Positions 42,662 through 51,532 of a stretch of DNA of 51,532 bases are shown in pieces. Origin of the DNA: Holophagales bacterium (lineage in GTDB: Bacteria > Acidobacteriota > Thermoanaerobaculia > Multivoradales > Multivoraceae); NCBI GenBank assembly GCA_009843505.1, contig VYDI01000039.1, positions 1 to 51,532 on the forward strand, written 5' to 3'. The translations under genes were made by a program, and so were the position numbers. Within the stretch, counting starts at the first letter, position 1. The number at the start of each line of letters is the position of its first letter. Under the pieces are notes generated by a model. The model was not told the origin of the DNA and ran no database searches. It worked only from the letters and a program-made list of their open reading frames with translations.

Positions 42662-45600
42662 CTAGAAGTTGTACTTCACTCCGAGCTGGACGATGCGGCC
42701 GTCTCCATTCGTCGCAGTGATCGTCCCGTAGCCCCGGTCTCCGACCCGATTGCCCGGCTGGGCGAAGTTGACCCGGTCGAACACGTTGAACGCCTCGACC
42801 CGGAGCTGCAGCGACCGATCGCCGCCGCCGAGCGGGACGTGCTTGATCAGGGACAGGTCGACGCGCTGGAAGTCCGGCCCGCGGAGGATGTTGCGGCCGG
42901 CGTTGCCGCGCCGGTCCGCCGTCTCGGCCAACGTCAACGGTACGAAACACTCGGTGTTGAACCATTTCTCGACCGTCCTCGGCGCACCCTGGTTCGGGTC
43001 GCAGACCTGGTCGGGACGCGACGTCAAACCGCGAATGTCGTCGCCGCGCACCCGGATCGGGAACGGGTAACCGGTCTGGTACTGGAGGATGCCGTTGATC
43101 TGCCAGTTGCCGAAGAGGGCGCGAGCGAAAGCGCCGCTGTTCTCGAGCGAAGGCAGGTCGTAGCCGAAGCTGAGCACCACCCGATGGCGGACGTCGAAGA
43201 GAGCATCTCCGCGCTCCCGCGCCAGTGCGTTCGCGATCGTCGCCGGACGATCCGGATCAACGGGGATGATCGGCCGTTCCTCGCCGCCGATGTTGAGACC
43301 GGAGACGTGGTCCTCCGCGTTCCCGTACGTGTACGAGAAGAGGAAGTTGAAGCCATGGGTCGGCCGCATGCGGACGCTGGCCTGCCACGCGTTGTACCAG
43401 GACTTGGCGACCGTGAACGTCGGCCGCACCAGGCTGAACGCCGGATAGAGACGTGGCCCGAGCGTGGTCTGGCCCGGCTCGGCGATCCTCGGATTGACCT
43501 CCATGAAGATCGGCAGGTTCCTGCCCCGCGACCCCACATAGCCGACTTCGAGACCCATGTTCTGCCCCAGTTGGCGCTGGTAGCTGAGGTTGAAGTGCTG
43601 GTAGTTGGGTGTCGTGAAGTTCTTGCTCCAACCGATGAAGATGATTCCCGGCGGGAATCTCGTCGGCCCGCCCTCGAGGTTCGCCAGCGGGTCCGCGAGG
43701 GTGACCACCGCGGGCGGCGCGTTGAGCTGAACCAGCGGGTTGAACGGCGGCGCCAGCACCGAGTTCTGGAAGAAGTCGCCCTGGCCCGGAATGCTGTCGA
43801 AGAAGAGGCCCCAACCCGCGCGAACACTGCTGCGACCATTGCCGACCGGGTCCCAGGCCATCGCCAGCCGCGGCGCGAAGTTGTTCGAGTCCGTGTCGTA
43901 CGTCCCCGCCGGCACTCCCGCATCGCCGGGGTAGACCAGGCCGGCCGGAGCGTCCGGGAACCGCGTCGACTGCTGACCGGGCCGGAAGCTGTTCAGGGCG
44001 TCGCCCGAGTCCTCGAAGGGCGTCGCCAGTTCGTACCGGAGGCCGAAGTTCAGGGTCAGCCGCGGTGTGGCCCGGAACTCGTCCTGGACGTATCCGGAGT
44101 ACAGCCAGCCGTCGCCCTCGTTGATCGAGTCCGCGCCCGGCACCGCGGTCCGGATGAACCCGGGCAGACCGAGCAGGAAGTCGGCCGCCGCGCTGCCCGT
44201 GTGGGTGCCGCGGAACACGAAGTCGCCGTTCGGCCGGTTGATGAAGCCGATGAACATCTTCTCGTTGCGAACGTCGACGCCGGTCTTGATCGTGTGACGA
44301 CCCCGCAGGATCGTCAGATCCTCCGTGAACTGCTCGACTTCGTTCTCCCGCTTGACGAACGGCTGATTGCGGTCGCCCATGCTCGGGAAGCCGGAGATCG
44401 AGAACTGCGGAAGACCGATCGCCAGCTCGTTGATGTTCGGCAGGTTGATGCCGTACTCGGAGTTGGTGAGACCGCTGGTGACGACCGGCTCCGCGTCGAT
44501 CGCGCTGGTCAGGTAGCGGACCTGGTTGAAGACGTTCGACCCGACCGTGGCGGTGTGGGACAGCATGTAGTCCTCGAGCGTCGACGCCGCGGTGTTGCCG
44601 ATCGGCCGCACGGTGGGCGGCTCGAATCGGTCCGACGAACTGCGAAGCGCCCGCACCAGCACGTTCTGGGAGTCCGTCATCCGGTAGTCCAGGCGCAGGC
44701 CGAACTGGTCGCGATCATCGGTCACGTCGGGTGACACGATGTACCGGCCGCCGGCGTTCGGCAGCGGCATGAACTCGCTGATCAACCTGGTCGCGATCGG
44801 GCTCAGCCGATCCGCCGGAATCACGTTGCCGGGGAAGGGCTCACCGGTCATCGGGTCCATGATCGTGGACCCGCCCGAGAAGTCGCCCATCCGCTCGGCG
44901 GCGGACATCACGGCGATGTTCTGCGTGATGCCTCGGGTGTTGCGGAAGCCCTCGTAGTAGCCGAAACCGAACAGCCTGTCGGTGATCATCGGGCCGCCGA
45001 TGGCGCCGCCGAACTGATCCTGCTTCAGCGTCGGTTTGTCCTGATCCGGCGGCGAGAAGTAGTTCCGGGACTCGAACGAGTCGTCCCGGTTGAACTCCCA
45101 CACGCTGCCCTGAAGGCTGTTGCCGCCCGACTTGGTCACGACGTTGACGATGGAGCCCGCGCTGCGGCCGAACTCGGCCGTGTAGGAGTGCGTGAGGATC
45201 TTGAACTCCTCGATGGCGTCGGGAGGCGGACGCACGATGAAGCCGGTGTTGAACGTGTCGTTGTTGGCGGCGCCGTCGAGCAGGAAGTTGTTCGACTGGT
45301 TGCGCACGCCGTTGACGCTGAAGCCGGAGGTCACGGCGCCGAAACCGTGAATCGCGGCGTCCGCGTCGCCTCGCGCTCCTCCGAGGCGCGCCGGCGGTTC
45401 GACCACGCCGGGAATCAGGGTTCCCAACTGGGTGAAGTTCCGGCCGTTGAGCGGCAACTGGACGATCTGTACCTCGTCGACGACGATTCCCAGAGTGGCA
45501 TTCGAGGTCTCGATGAGAGGAGTCTCGCCGGTGACGGTCATCGTCTCGGAGAACTCGCCGACCGTGAGCGCCATGCTGATTCGGGCCGTCTCGGCCACGG

Positions 45601-45901
45601 TGACCCGAACGCCTTCACGGCTCAACTGGACGAAGCCCTCGAGCGCCGCGGTGACGTTGTAGTCGCCCGGCGCGAGCAGCGGCGCCGCGAAGTAGCCGTC
45701 CTGTCCCGTCATCACCAGCCGGGCCTGATTCGTGGCGACGTTCGTCACCGTAACGCTCACGCCAGGCAGCGCGCCGCCCTCCTCGTCCGTGACGAAGCCG
45801 CTCAACTGTCCGGTGGCCTGCCCCCAGGCCCCGGCGGCGCAGAGTGCGAGCGCCAGCGCGACGAGCCCGACCGATCGAATCCAGCCAACCTTGTTCCTCA
45901 T
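42662..45901 (-). CDS. Oar-like TonB-dependent outer-membrane receptor
   Basis: This 1079-residue protein has a signal peptide and an N-terminal carboxypeptidase-regulatory-like domain (residues 30-115, GQLSGFVTDEEGGALPGVSVTVTN). A plug domain (LPLNGRNFTQLGTLIPGV; DEVQIVQLPL) and a large beta-barrel ending in KYNF at the C-terminus follow. Proteins like this are very abundant in Acidobacteriota and probably import an unknown large substrate. The 5' leader carries a strong hairpin. Confidence 0.92.
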   Translation of the reverse strand: MRNKVGWIRSVGLVALALALCAAGAWGQATGQLSGFVTDEEGGALPGVSVTVTNVATNQARLVMTGQDGYFAAPLLAPGDYNVTAALEGFVQLSREGVRVTVAETARISMALTVGEFSETMTVTGETPLIETSNATLGIVVDEVQIVQLPLNGRNFTQLGTLIPGVVEPPARLGGARGDADAAIHGFGAVTSGFSVNGVRNQSNNFLLDGAANNDTFNTGFIVRPPPDAIEEFKILTHSYTAEFGRSAGSIVNVVTKSGGNSLQGSVWEFNRDDSFESRNYFSPPDQDKPTLKQDQFGGAIGGPMITDRLFGFGYYEGFRNTRGITQNIAVMSAAERMGDFSGGSTIMDPMTGEPFPGNVIPADRLSPIATRLISEFMPLPNAGGRYIVSPDVTDDRDQFGLRLDYRMTDSQNVLVRALRSSSDRFEPPTVRPIGNTAASTLEDYMLSHTATVGSNVFNQVRYLTSAIDAEPVVTSGLTNSEYGINLPNINELAIGLPQFSISGFPSMGDRNQPFVKRENEVEQFTEDLTILRGRHTIKTGVDVRNEKMFIGFINRPNGDFVFRGTHTGSAAADFLLGLPGFIRTAVPGADSINEGDGWLYSGYVQDEFRATPRLTLNFGLRYELATPFEDSGDALNSFRPGQQSTRFPDAPAGLVYPGDAGVPAGTYDTDSNNFAPRLAMAWDPVGNGRSSVRAGWGLFFDSIPGQGDFFQNSVLAPPFNPLVQLNAPPAVVTLADPLANLEGGPTRFPPGIIFIGWSKNFTTPNYQHFNLSYQRQLGQNMGLEVGYVGSRGRNLPIFMEVNPRIAEPGQTTLGPRLYPAFSLVRPTFTVAKSWYNAWQASVRMRPTHGFNFLFSYTYGNAEDHVSGLNIGGEERPIIPVDPDRPATIANALARERGDALFDVRHRVVLSFGYDLPSLENSGAFARALFGNWQINGILQYQTGYPFPIRVRGDDIRGLTSRPDQVCDPNQGAPRTVEKWFNTECFVPLTLAETADRRGNAGRNILRGPDFQRVDLSLIKHVPLGGGDRSLQLRVEAFNVFDRVNFAQPGNRVGDRGYGTITATNGDGRIVQLGVKYNF

Positions 45902-45922
45902 CCTGCGTCTCCTTCTGTCTAC

Positions 45923-45943
45923 GCACCTCCGGCGCGGAGGTGC
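45923..45943 (-). promoter_or_regulatory. 9-bp hairpin in the leader of the TonB-receptor gene
   Basis: GCACCTCCG-GCG-CGGAGGTGC is a perfect 9-bp inverted repeat. It lies about 20 bases upstream of the start codon and just before the AGAAGGAG ribosome-binding site. One arm contains GGAGG, so it could mask or add a binding site. The rest of 45902-46108 holds no gene. Confidence 0.5.
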
Positions 45944-46108
45944 GGGGCAACCAAGTCAAGAAACGGCGAACGGTGTTCGCCGTCGGAATCCAGGTCAGTG
46001 GGGCGGGTCGCAGCATAGCACCGCAGCAACCCCACGGTCCCCGACCAGCCGGGCGGTGCGGTCTGCTACCATTCGCCCGTTCCGCCGCGGTTCTCCGTGG
46101 CCGGGGCA

Positions 46109-46234
46109 ACTCATCGAGACCGGCTGAGGGACAGGCCCGTTGACGCCGGGGCAACCACCGGGGCTTCGCAACCCTGGGAGGTGCCAACTCCTACGGGAGT
46201 TCCGCCCTCGGGCGGGGCTTGCCGAGAGATGAGT
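46109..46234 (+). ncRNA. SAM-I-family riboswitch
   Basis: The outer pairing strands are ACTCATC (46109-46115) and GATGAGT (46228-46234). Inside are the conserved elements GGCTGAGGGACAGGCCCG, GGCAACC and GGTGCCAACTCCTAC of SAM-I aptamers, plus a P4-like GC-rich arm. It lies 125 bases upstream of a methionine-pathway gene on the same strand. High SAM would shut the gene off, either by termination or by hiding its ribosome-binding site; the expression platform is not clear. Confidence 0.92.
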
Positions 46235-46359
46235 CAACGAGCCGCGCAAGCGGTTTCGGCGCCTCCTCCGGTTCACTCTCCGTAGAAGTCTTCTCGAGAG
46301 AGCGTTGAATCCGTCCCGCGCAGGCGGGGCCACCCAACCCCTTTCGACCGGAGACTCAC

Positions 46360-47541
46360 ATGACCTCGAACCACGACCCGGCGACTCGCGCCGTCCGCGC
46401 GGCGCTCGCCACCGACGAACACCACGGAGCGGTCGTTCCGCCGCTCCATCTCTCGGCCAACTTCACGTTCGCCGGCCTGGACGGCAAGCGGCCCTATGAC
46501 TACACGCGGTCCGGCAATCCAACGCGCACTGCCCTAGCCGAGGCCCTCGCCGAGGCGGAAGGCGGCCAGGGCGCCGTCGTCACCGCCTCCGGCATGGCGG
46601 CCGTCACCCTGGTTTGCCAACTGCTGGACCCGGGGGAACGGATCGTCGCGGCCCACGACTGCTACGGCGGCACCTTCCGGCTCCTGGACCGGTACCGGCA
46701 GCGCGGCCTGCTCGAAGTCGACTTCGTCGACCTGACGAGCCGCGAGGCCATGGCGGCGGCTCTCGCCTCCCGTCCGAAACTGGTTCTGGTCGAGACGCCG
46801 AGCAACCCGCTGCTCCGCATCACCGATCTGGACGCCGTGTGCAGCCGGGCGAAGCAGGCCGGCGCGCTGGTCGTGGCCGACAACACGTTCATGTCGCCGG
46901 CGCTCCAGCGGCCCATCGAGTGGGGCGCCGACGTGGTGATCCACTCGACGACCAAGTACCTGAACGGCCACAGCGACGTGATCGGCGGCGCGGTCATCGC
47001 GGCGACTCCAGAACTCCACGAGTTCTTCGAGGAGTGGGCGAACATGATGGGCGTAGCCGGAGCCCCATTCGACAGCTACCTGACCCTGCGGGGCCTGCGC
47101 ACCCTGCACAGTCGTCTACGCTGCCACGAGCAGAACGCACTTGCCGTGGTCGGGATGCTCCGTGAGCATCCCGCCGTGGAGCGGGTCTACCATCCGAGCC
47201 TGCCGGACCACCCCGGCCATGACATCGCGAGTCGCCAGCAGGACGGCTTCGGCGCCATGGCGAGCTTCGACCTCAGGGGCGACACCGGCGACGTGGCCCA
47301 CCTGGTCTCGCACCTGACCTGCTTCTCGTTCGCCGAGTCACTTGGCGGCGTCGAGAGTCTGATTTCCCATCCAGCCACGATGAGTCACGCCTCGATGACG
47401 GCGGAAGCTCGCGCCGCGGCCGGCATCAGCGACCAGCTTCTGCGACTCTCGATCGGAATCGAGCACGCGGACGACCTTGTGGCCGACCTGCGCGGGGCGC
47501 TCGACGGCGTGCGGCATCGTCCGCGGTCTGCTACGGCGTAG
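46360..47541 (+). CDS. metB: Cystathionine gamma-synthase / Cys-Met metabolism PLP enzyme
   Basis: This 393-residue protein has YDYTRSGNPTRTALAEALA at the N-terminal part, VVTASGMAAVTLV, LVETPSNPLLRITD and the PLP lysine motif IHSTTKYLNGHSDVIGG, and ends with LGGVESLISHPATMSHA and LLRLSIGIEHADDL. It would make cystathionine from an activated homoserine and cysteine, or sulfhydrylate homoserine directly. GGAG lies 8 bases before the ATG. The SAM riboswitch upstream agrees with a methionine role. It overlaps the D-Ala ligase gene tail to tail by 11 bases. Confidence 0.88.
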   Translation: MTSNHDPATRAVRAALATDEHHGAVVPPLHLSANFTFAGLDGKRPYDYTRSGNPTRTALAEALAEAEGGQGAVVTASGMAAVTLVCQLLDPGERIVAAHDCYGGTFRLLDRYRQRGLLEVDFVDLTSREAMAAALASRPKLVLVETPSNPLLRITDLDAVCSRAKQAGALVVADNTFMSPALQRPIEWGADVVIHSTTKYLNGHSDVIGGAVIAATPELHEFFEEWANMMGVAGAPFDSYLTLRGLRTLHSRLRCHEQNALAVVGMLREHPAVERVYHPSLPDHPGHDIASRQQDGFGAMASFDLRGDTGDVAHLVSHLTCFSFAESLGGVESLISHPATMSHASMTAEARAAAGISDQLLRLSIGIEHADDLVADLRGALDGVRHRPRSATA

Positions 47542-48556
47542 CGCCGGAGAGTGGACCCCGCCCGAGCGCGAGGCGGATCATGCGGTCGCAGAGGTGTTCG
47601 AATGAGATCCCGAAGACTGCGGCGGACTGGGGGAGGAGGCTGGTGGGGGTCATGCCCGGCAGGGTGTTGACCTCGAGGCAGTAGGCAGAGCCACCGGCGT
47701 CAAGGCGGAAGTCGACGCGGGAGAAGTCGCGGAGGTCCAGGGCCTCGTGGGCCGCGAGGGCGAGGTCGCGAAGGCGTCTCTCGAGATCCGGGTCGATCTC
47801 GGCCGGGAAGAGTTCACGGGCGCGGCCTGGGGTGTACTTGCTGTGGAAGTCGAAGATCACGCCCGGCGCGACGATCTCGCCGACGCCCAGCGCTTCGCCC
47901 TCCAGCACGCCGACCGTGTACTCGCGCCCAGGCAGGAAGCGCTCCAGGATCACCTGGGCGTCGAACGTCAGGGCCTTGCCAACCGCCGAGTCGAGGCCGT
48001 TGAGATCCGACATGAGGGTCAGGCCGACGGTCGAGCCCACCCGTGACGGCTTGACGATCAGGGGCAGGCCGAGTTCTTCGGTGTCCGACTGTCGGGCCGG
48101 CCAGGTCAGCCAGTCGGGAGTCGGGATGCCGGCATCGCGGAAGCGGCTCTTGCTTTCGTCCTTGTCCATCGCCAGGCGGCTGCTCCGGGCGTCGCTGCCC
48201 GTGAAGGCGATACCGGCCGCCTCCAGCAGCTCCTGAACTTCGCCGCCCTCGCCCTGACGGCCGTGGAGCACGAGGAAGACGGCGTCGTGGCTGGCGAGTT
48301 CGCCCGCGACCAGGGAGGGCAGGTCTTCTCGCGCTTCCAGCTCGCGAAGCTCTGCCAGCGACGGCGGGCGGGTGCCGACGACCCGGCCCAGACGCTGCCG
48401 TTCCAGTTCGGCGTCCAGAGGTCCCGGTTCGATCGTGTCGAACACCGTGACCTCGTAGCCCCGGGCGCGGAGCGCGGCAGAGACCTTGGCCGCGCCGGCC
48501 AGGGCGACCGTCCTCTCCGGCGTCGAACCTCCGGTCAGAACTGCGATTCGCGCCAC
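47531..48556 (-). CDS. ddl: D-alanine--D-alanine ligase
   Basis: This 341-residue ATP-grasp enzyme has the N-terminal GGSTPERTVAL, FLVLHGRQGEGG, AFTGSDARSSRLAMDK, the lysine site PLIVKPSRVGSTVGL and the C-terminal metal site RVDFRLDAGGSAYCLEVNTLPGM. It makes the D-Ala-D-Ala dipeptide for peptidoglycan. SLL in TPTSLLPQSA near the end is the family's usual closing motif. Confidence 0.93.
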   Translation of the reverse strand: MARIAVLTGGSTPERTVALAGAAKVSAALRARGYEVTVFDTIEPGPLDAELERQRLGRVVGTRPPSLAELRELEAREDLPSLVAGELASHDAVFLVLHGRQGEGGEVQELLEAAGIAFTGSDARSSRLAMDKDESKSRFRDAGIPTPDWLTWPARQSDTEELGLPLIVKPSRVGSTVGLTLMSDLNGLDSAVGKALTFDAQVILERFLPGREYTVGVLEGEALGVGEIVAPGVIFDFHSKYTPGRARELFPAEIDPDLERRLRDLALAAHEALDLRDFSRVDFRLDAGGSAYCLEVNTLPGMTPTSLLPQSAAVFGISFEHLCDRMIRLALGRGPLSGATP

Positions 48557-48616
48557 GTGCCACCCACCGGAAGCGGATGCTACTGCCGTTCGTCTGCCGC
48601 TGTTACTCTGACCGTC

Positions 48617-50266
48617 ATGAGGATCAGCACACGCTTCCTGCGAACCGTCATCGTCGCGTTCACGATTCCGGCGATCGGCGTCTCAGCGATCACGGCCGAC
48701 GACGCCGGCGAGCCGCTCGCGCCGACGCTGGAGGGGCTGGGCGACCTGCACTACGCCATCACCACGTCGTCGGTGGCGGCCCAGCGCTTCTTCGACCAGG
48801 GGCTGCGCCTCGTCTATGCGTTCAACCACGCCGAAGCGATTCGGGCCTTCGAAGAAGCTTCGCGGCTCGACCCGGAAACGCCAATGCCGCACTGGGGCAA
48901 GGCCCTGGCCCTGGGCCGCAACCTGAACGACTCGATGCCACGCGAGCGCGAACTTCAGGCGCTGGCCAGCCTGGAGCAGGCGCAGGAACGGCGCGCCAAC
49001 GGAAACGAGCGTGAGCAGGCCCTGATCGAGGCGCTGGCGAACCGCTACTCCACCGACGAGGACGCCGACCGCCAGACGTTCGACGCGGCGTGGGTCGACG
49101 CCATTGCCGCGGTCGCGAAGCGCTTCCCGGACGACCCGGAAGCGTCCACGCTGCACGCCGCGGCGATCATGAACACGATGCCCTGGGACTACTGGCGCGA
49201 CGGCGAGCCGCAACCGGGGACCCTGGAGGCGAAGGAACTCCTCGAGCGTGTGATCGCGGCTCATACCGACCACCCGGGCGCGCACCACTACTACATCCAC
49301 CTGATGGAAGCCCGGGAACCGCAGCTCGCCGAGCCGAGCGCCGACGCCCTCGGCAAGCTCATGCCGGCCGCCGGCCACCTGGTCCACATGCCGGCCCACA
49401 TCTACATTCGCGTCGGCCGCTACGACGACGCTGTGGAGTCCAACCAGCGCGCGATTGCCGCCGATCTCGACTACATCGCCCAGTGCAACGCCCAGGGGCT
49501 CTACGCGGTCGGCTACTACCCCCACAACATTCACTTCCTGTGGGCCTCCGCCACTTTCGGCGGCCGCGCCGAACTCGCGATCGAGACTGCCGACCACCTG
49601 GCCGATGAAGTCCCGGTCGAACTCGCTCCGGCTCTCCCCTTCCTCCAGAACTACCTGGCGACGCCACTGTTCGCGCGGGTCCGATTCGGCCGCTGGCAGG
49701 AGGTGCTCGACACGCCGCGCCCCCCCGCCGGCCAGACCTTCCAGACCGCGATGTGGCACTACGCCCAGGGCCTGGCCCTGGCAGCCGGCGGCGATCCGCG
49801 CGGAGCCAGACGACACCTCAAGGCGCTCGGCAAACTGCGGCGGAGCACGGAACTCGCGGAGCTGAGAATCTCCTTCGCGACCGGTTCCGACCTGGTGCGA
49901 CTGACCGAGCACCTGCTCGCCGGCGAGATCCAGGCGACCCGAGGCCGGATGGGCCGGGCGATCGGCGAGATGCGCTCGGCCGTGGCCCTCCAGGACAGCT
50001 TCCGCTACGCGGAACCGCCGTCCTTCCACTACCCCGTGCGCCAGTCCCTCGGCGCCGTGCTGCTCGAAGCCGGGCACGCAACCGAAGCCGAAGCCGTCTA
50101 CCGCCGCGACCTGGAACACAACCCGCACAACGGCTGGTCCCTGTTCGGCCTCGCGGAGGCCCTGCGCGCGCAGCACCGGGAGCGGGAAGCGGACGAAGTG
50201 GAACAGCGCTTCGTGAAGGCCTGGCAGAGCGCCGACGTGGAACTCGACGCGTCCGTGTTCCGCTAG
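48617..50266 (+). CDS. Secreted TPR-repeat protein
   Basis: This 549-residue protein has a signal peptide (residues 1-27, TVIVAFTIPAIGVSAITA) and then TPR-like helices. The HYAITTSSVAAQRFFDQGLRLVYAFNHAEAIRAFEEASRLD block and GRYDDAVESNQRAIAAD are typical of a large family of uncharacterised TPR proteins in many phyla. HLVHMPAHIYIRVGRYDDAV may bind metal through its His residues. The ATG at 48617 is chosen for the signal peptide. The function is unknown. Confidence 0.85.
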   Translation: MRISTRFLRTVIVAFTIPAIGVSAITADDAGEPLAPTLEGLGDLHYAITTSSVAAQRFFDQGLRLVYAFNHAEAIRAFEEASRLDPETPMPHWGKALALGRNLNDSMPRERELQALASLEQAQERRANGNEREQALIEALANRYSTDEDADRQTFDAAWVDAIAAVAKRFPDDPEASTLHAAAIMNTMPWDYWRDGEPQPGTLEAKELLERVIAAHTDHPGAHHYYIHLMEAREPQLAEPSADALGKLMPAAGHLVHMPAHIYIRVGRYDDAVESNQRAIAADLDYIAQCNAQGLYAVGYYPHNIHFLWASATFGGRAELAIETADHLADEVPVELAPALPFLQNYLATPLFARVRFGRWQEVLDTPRPPAGQTFQTAMWHYAQGLALAAGGDPRGARRHLKALGKLRRSTELAELRISFATGSDLVRLTEHLLAGEIQATRGRMGRAIGEMRSAVALQDSFRYAEPPSFHYPVRQSLGAVLLEAGHATEAEAVYRRDLEHNPHNGWSLFGLAEALRAQHREREADEVEQRFVKAWQSADVELDASVFR

Positions 50267-50269
50267 CGG

Positions 50270-51454
50270 CTAGCGCAGCTTCCACTCCCTCGCCAGGCGG
50301 TCTGCCCGGGCCAGGCCTTCGAGAGTCGGCTCCAGGCGACGACCGCGCACCCGGAGCCAGCCCGCCTTCTCCCAGGCGTCGATCTGCCCGCGGGCGCCCG
50401 CAGCCGGATCGATGCCGAAGCGCGACTCCAGCGCGGCGCAGTCGATGCCGGATCGCTGGCGAAGACCCATCATCACGGCTTCCAGCAACAACTGATCGTC
50501 GGCCAGCTCCTCGCGGCCGGCCACCGGCGAGTCGCCGCCCGCCACCGCGGCGCTCCAGTCCCTCCATGGAGCAACATTCCACCACCGGCTGCGACCGGCG
50601 AAGGAATGCGAGGAAGGTCCCAGCCCCAGATAGGGCTGATGCCGCCAGTACTTCCGGTTGTGGCGACTCCGATCCCCCTCCCTGCGGGCGAAGTTCGAGA
50701 CCTCGTATCCCTCGTAGCCGAGCTCCGCGAGGCGACGGTGGGTAGCCACGAAGTTCGCGGCCCTCTCGTCCTCGCCGGCTTCCCGCAGCCGGCCCGCGTC
50801 CCGCCGCCGGCCGAACGGCGTCCCGTCGTGGATCGTCAGTTCGTAGCAGGAGATGTGATCAGGCCCGAGCGCCGCCGTCTCATCCAGCGTCCCAAGCCAC
50901 CAACCGCCCTCGAATCCAGGCAGGGAATAGATCAGGTCGACCGACACCGACCGGAAGCCCGCTTCCCGCGCCCGCTCGACGCTCGCCCTCGCCGCCGCCT
51001 CATCGTGCCGCCGACCGAGAAAGCGCAACGCCCGATTGTCCAGCGCCTGCAGCCCCAGGCTGATCCGGTCGAAGCCGAGCTCCCGCCAGCCGCCCAGCGA
51101 CTCAGCCGAGGCATCCTCCGGATTCACCTCGATCGTCCATTCGGCCTCCGGATCGATCGCGAGCGTCCCGACCAACCGCCGCCGAATCGCCCCAAGCTGC
51201 TCCACGCTCAACGCCGACGGCGTACCACCCCCGAAGTAAACCGTGTCGAACCGGGCTGACTCGAAGCTCCTGGTCGCACCAGTGCCCCCCTCGCCCCCGC
51301 TGGACCCCAGAAGGACGATCTCGCCAACCAATGCCTCAACGAACCGCTCCCGATCCGCCTCCCCACCACGCGCCACCGCGAAGTCACAATACGGGCAGAT
51401 CGCCGAACAAAAGGGGATATGGACGTACAGCCCCGCAGCTTCCGTCACAACCAT
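50270..51454 (-). CDS. hemW: HemW-like radical SAM protein
   Basis: This 394-residue radical SAM protein has GLYVHIPFCSAICPYCDFAV with the Cx3CxxC cluster site, the second motif VYFGGGTPSAL, EVNPEDAS, SLGLQALDNRALRFLGR and YSLPG, and a C-terminal HemW domain (NRKYWRHQPYLGLGPSSHSF). HemW proteins insert or carry haem and are often misannotated as coproporphyrinogen oxidases. The start is taken as the ATG at 51454. The bases from 51473 to the window end hold no feature I can support. Confidence 0.87.
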   Translation of the reverse strand: MVVTEAAGLYVHIPFCSAICPYCDFAVARGGEADRERFVEALVGEIVLLGSSGGEGGTGATRSFESARFDTVYFGGGTPSALSVEQLGAIRRRLVGTLAIDPEAEWTIEVNPEDASAESLGGWRELGFDRISLGLQALDNRALRFLGRRHDEAAARASVERAREAGFRSVSVDLIYSLPGFEGGWWLGTLDETAALGPDHISCYELTIHDGTPFGRRRDAGRLREAGEDERAANFVATHRRLAELGYEGYEVSNFARREGDRSRHNRKYWRHQPYLGLGPSSHSFAGRSRWWNVAPWRDWSAAVAGGDSPVAGREELADDQLLLEAVMMGLRQRSGIDCAALESRFGIDPAAGARGQIDAWEKAGWLRVRGRRLEPTLEGLARADRLAREWKLR

Positions 51455-51532
51455 CCCCCCGCCCCCAAGCAAACCCTACCGCCGCCCCGCCGTTGTTCCT
51501 ACGAGCGCCAGACGGCATTCGTCCCGACCGCC

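Noticed and set aside
48683..50176. 497-codon minus-strand frame opposite the TPR gene
   Set aside because: It is the mirror of a good TPR protein with a signal peptide and has no recognisable domain.

Overview
The window is very GC-rich, densely coded bacterial DNA, most likely from an Acidobacteriota lineage. The clearest lineage hint is the 1079-residue Oar-type TonB-dependent receptor with an N-terminal carboxypeptidase-regulatory domain. Supporting hints are a large secreted TolB-propeller amidohydrolase and a MoxR/Bat operon. The lineage call is inference from gene content only.

Positions 1-17.3 kb are phage-derived. On the minus strand (10.6 kb down to 1) lies a lambda-type non-contractile tail module: two tandem glycine-rich adhesin-like proteins, the tube protein (V), a G/GT chaperone pair joined by a -1 frameshift site, a very short tape measure, then M, L, K and a J-like tip protein ending in collagen repeats that run off the window. 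On the plus strand (11.3-17.3 kb) lies a Mu-like early module: a Cro/Ner-like regulator, a helical protein, a MuA-like DDE transposase, a MuB-like ATPase, a Mor-like activator, an M15 endolysin, a DUF2730-like membrane protein, and a protein joining an Acb2/Tad1-like hairpin domain to a beta-rich domain. A repressor gene, divergent promoters and CGGTA-N4-TACCG operators lie between the two modules. No head gene is visible. A 55-bp element occurs three times, once before each of the first three tail-module genes.

Positions 17.3-24.4 kb hold a DUF2235 hydrolase, the secreted amidohydrolase, an endonuclease/exonuclease/phosphatase protein, a HicBA pair and a HEPN/MNT pair.

Positions 24.4-28.8 kb (minus) form a four-gene operon for the upper alpha-aminoadipate route (homocitrate synthase, homoaconitase large and small subunits, homoisocitrate dehydrogenase). 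It has a sigma70-like promoter, a 30-codon leader ORF and an intrinsic terminator just before the first gene, an attenuator layout.

Positions 28.8-32 kb hold a luciferase-like oxidoreductase, a hotdog thioesterase, a Tat-exported epoxide-hydrolase-like protein and a NUDIX hydrolase. Positions 32-41 kb hold a complete MoxR-DUF58-BatA-B-C-D-E operon. The rest holds a histidine phosphatase, a dolichol-phosphate-mannose-synthase-like glycosyltransferase with an overlapping lipid-A-synthase N-terminal-domain protein, the TonB receptor, a SAM riboswitch controlling a cystathionine gamma-synthase, a D-Ala-D-Ala ligase, a TPR protein and a HemW-like radical SAM protein. No tRNA, rRNA or CRISPR array was seen. 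No stretch over 300 bases lacks a gene; the longest gaps are 11071-11293, 23422-23638, 28565-28786 and 45902-46108.
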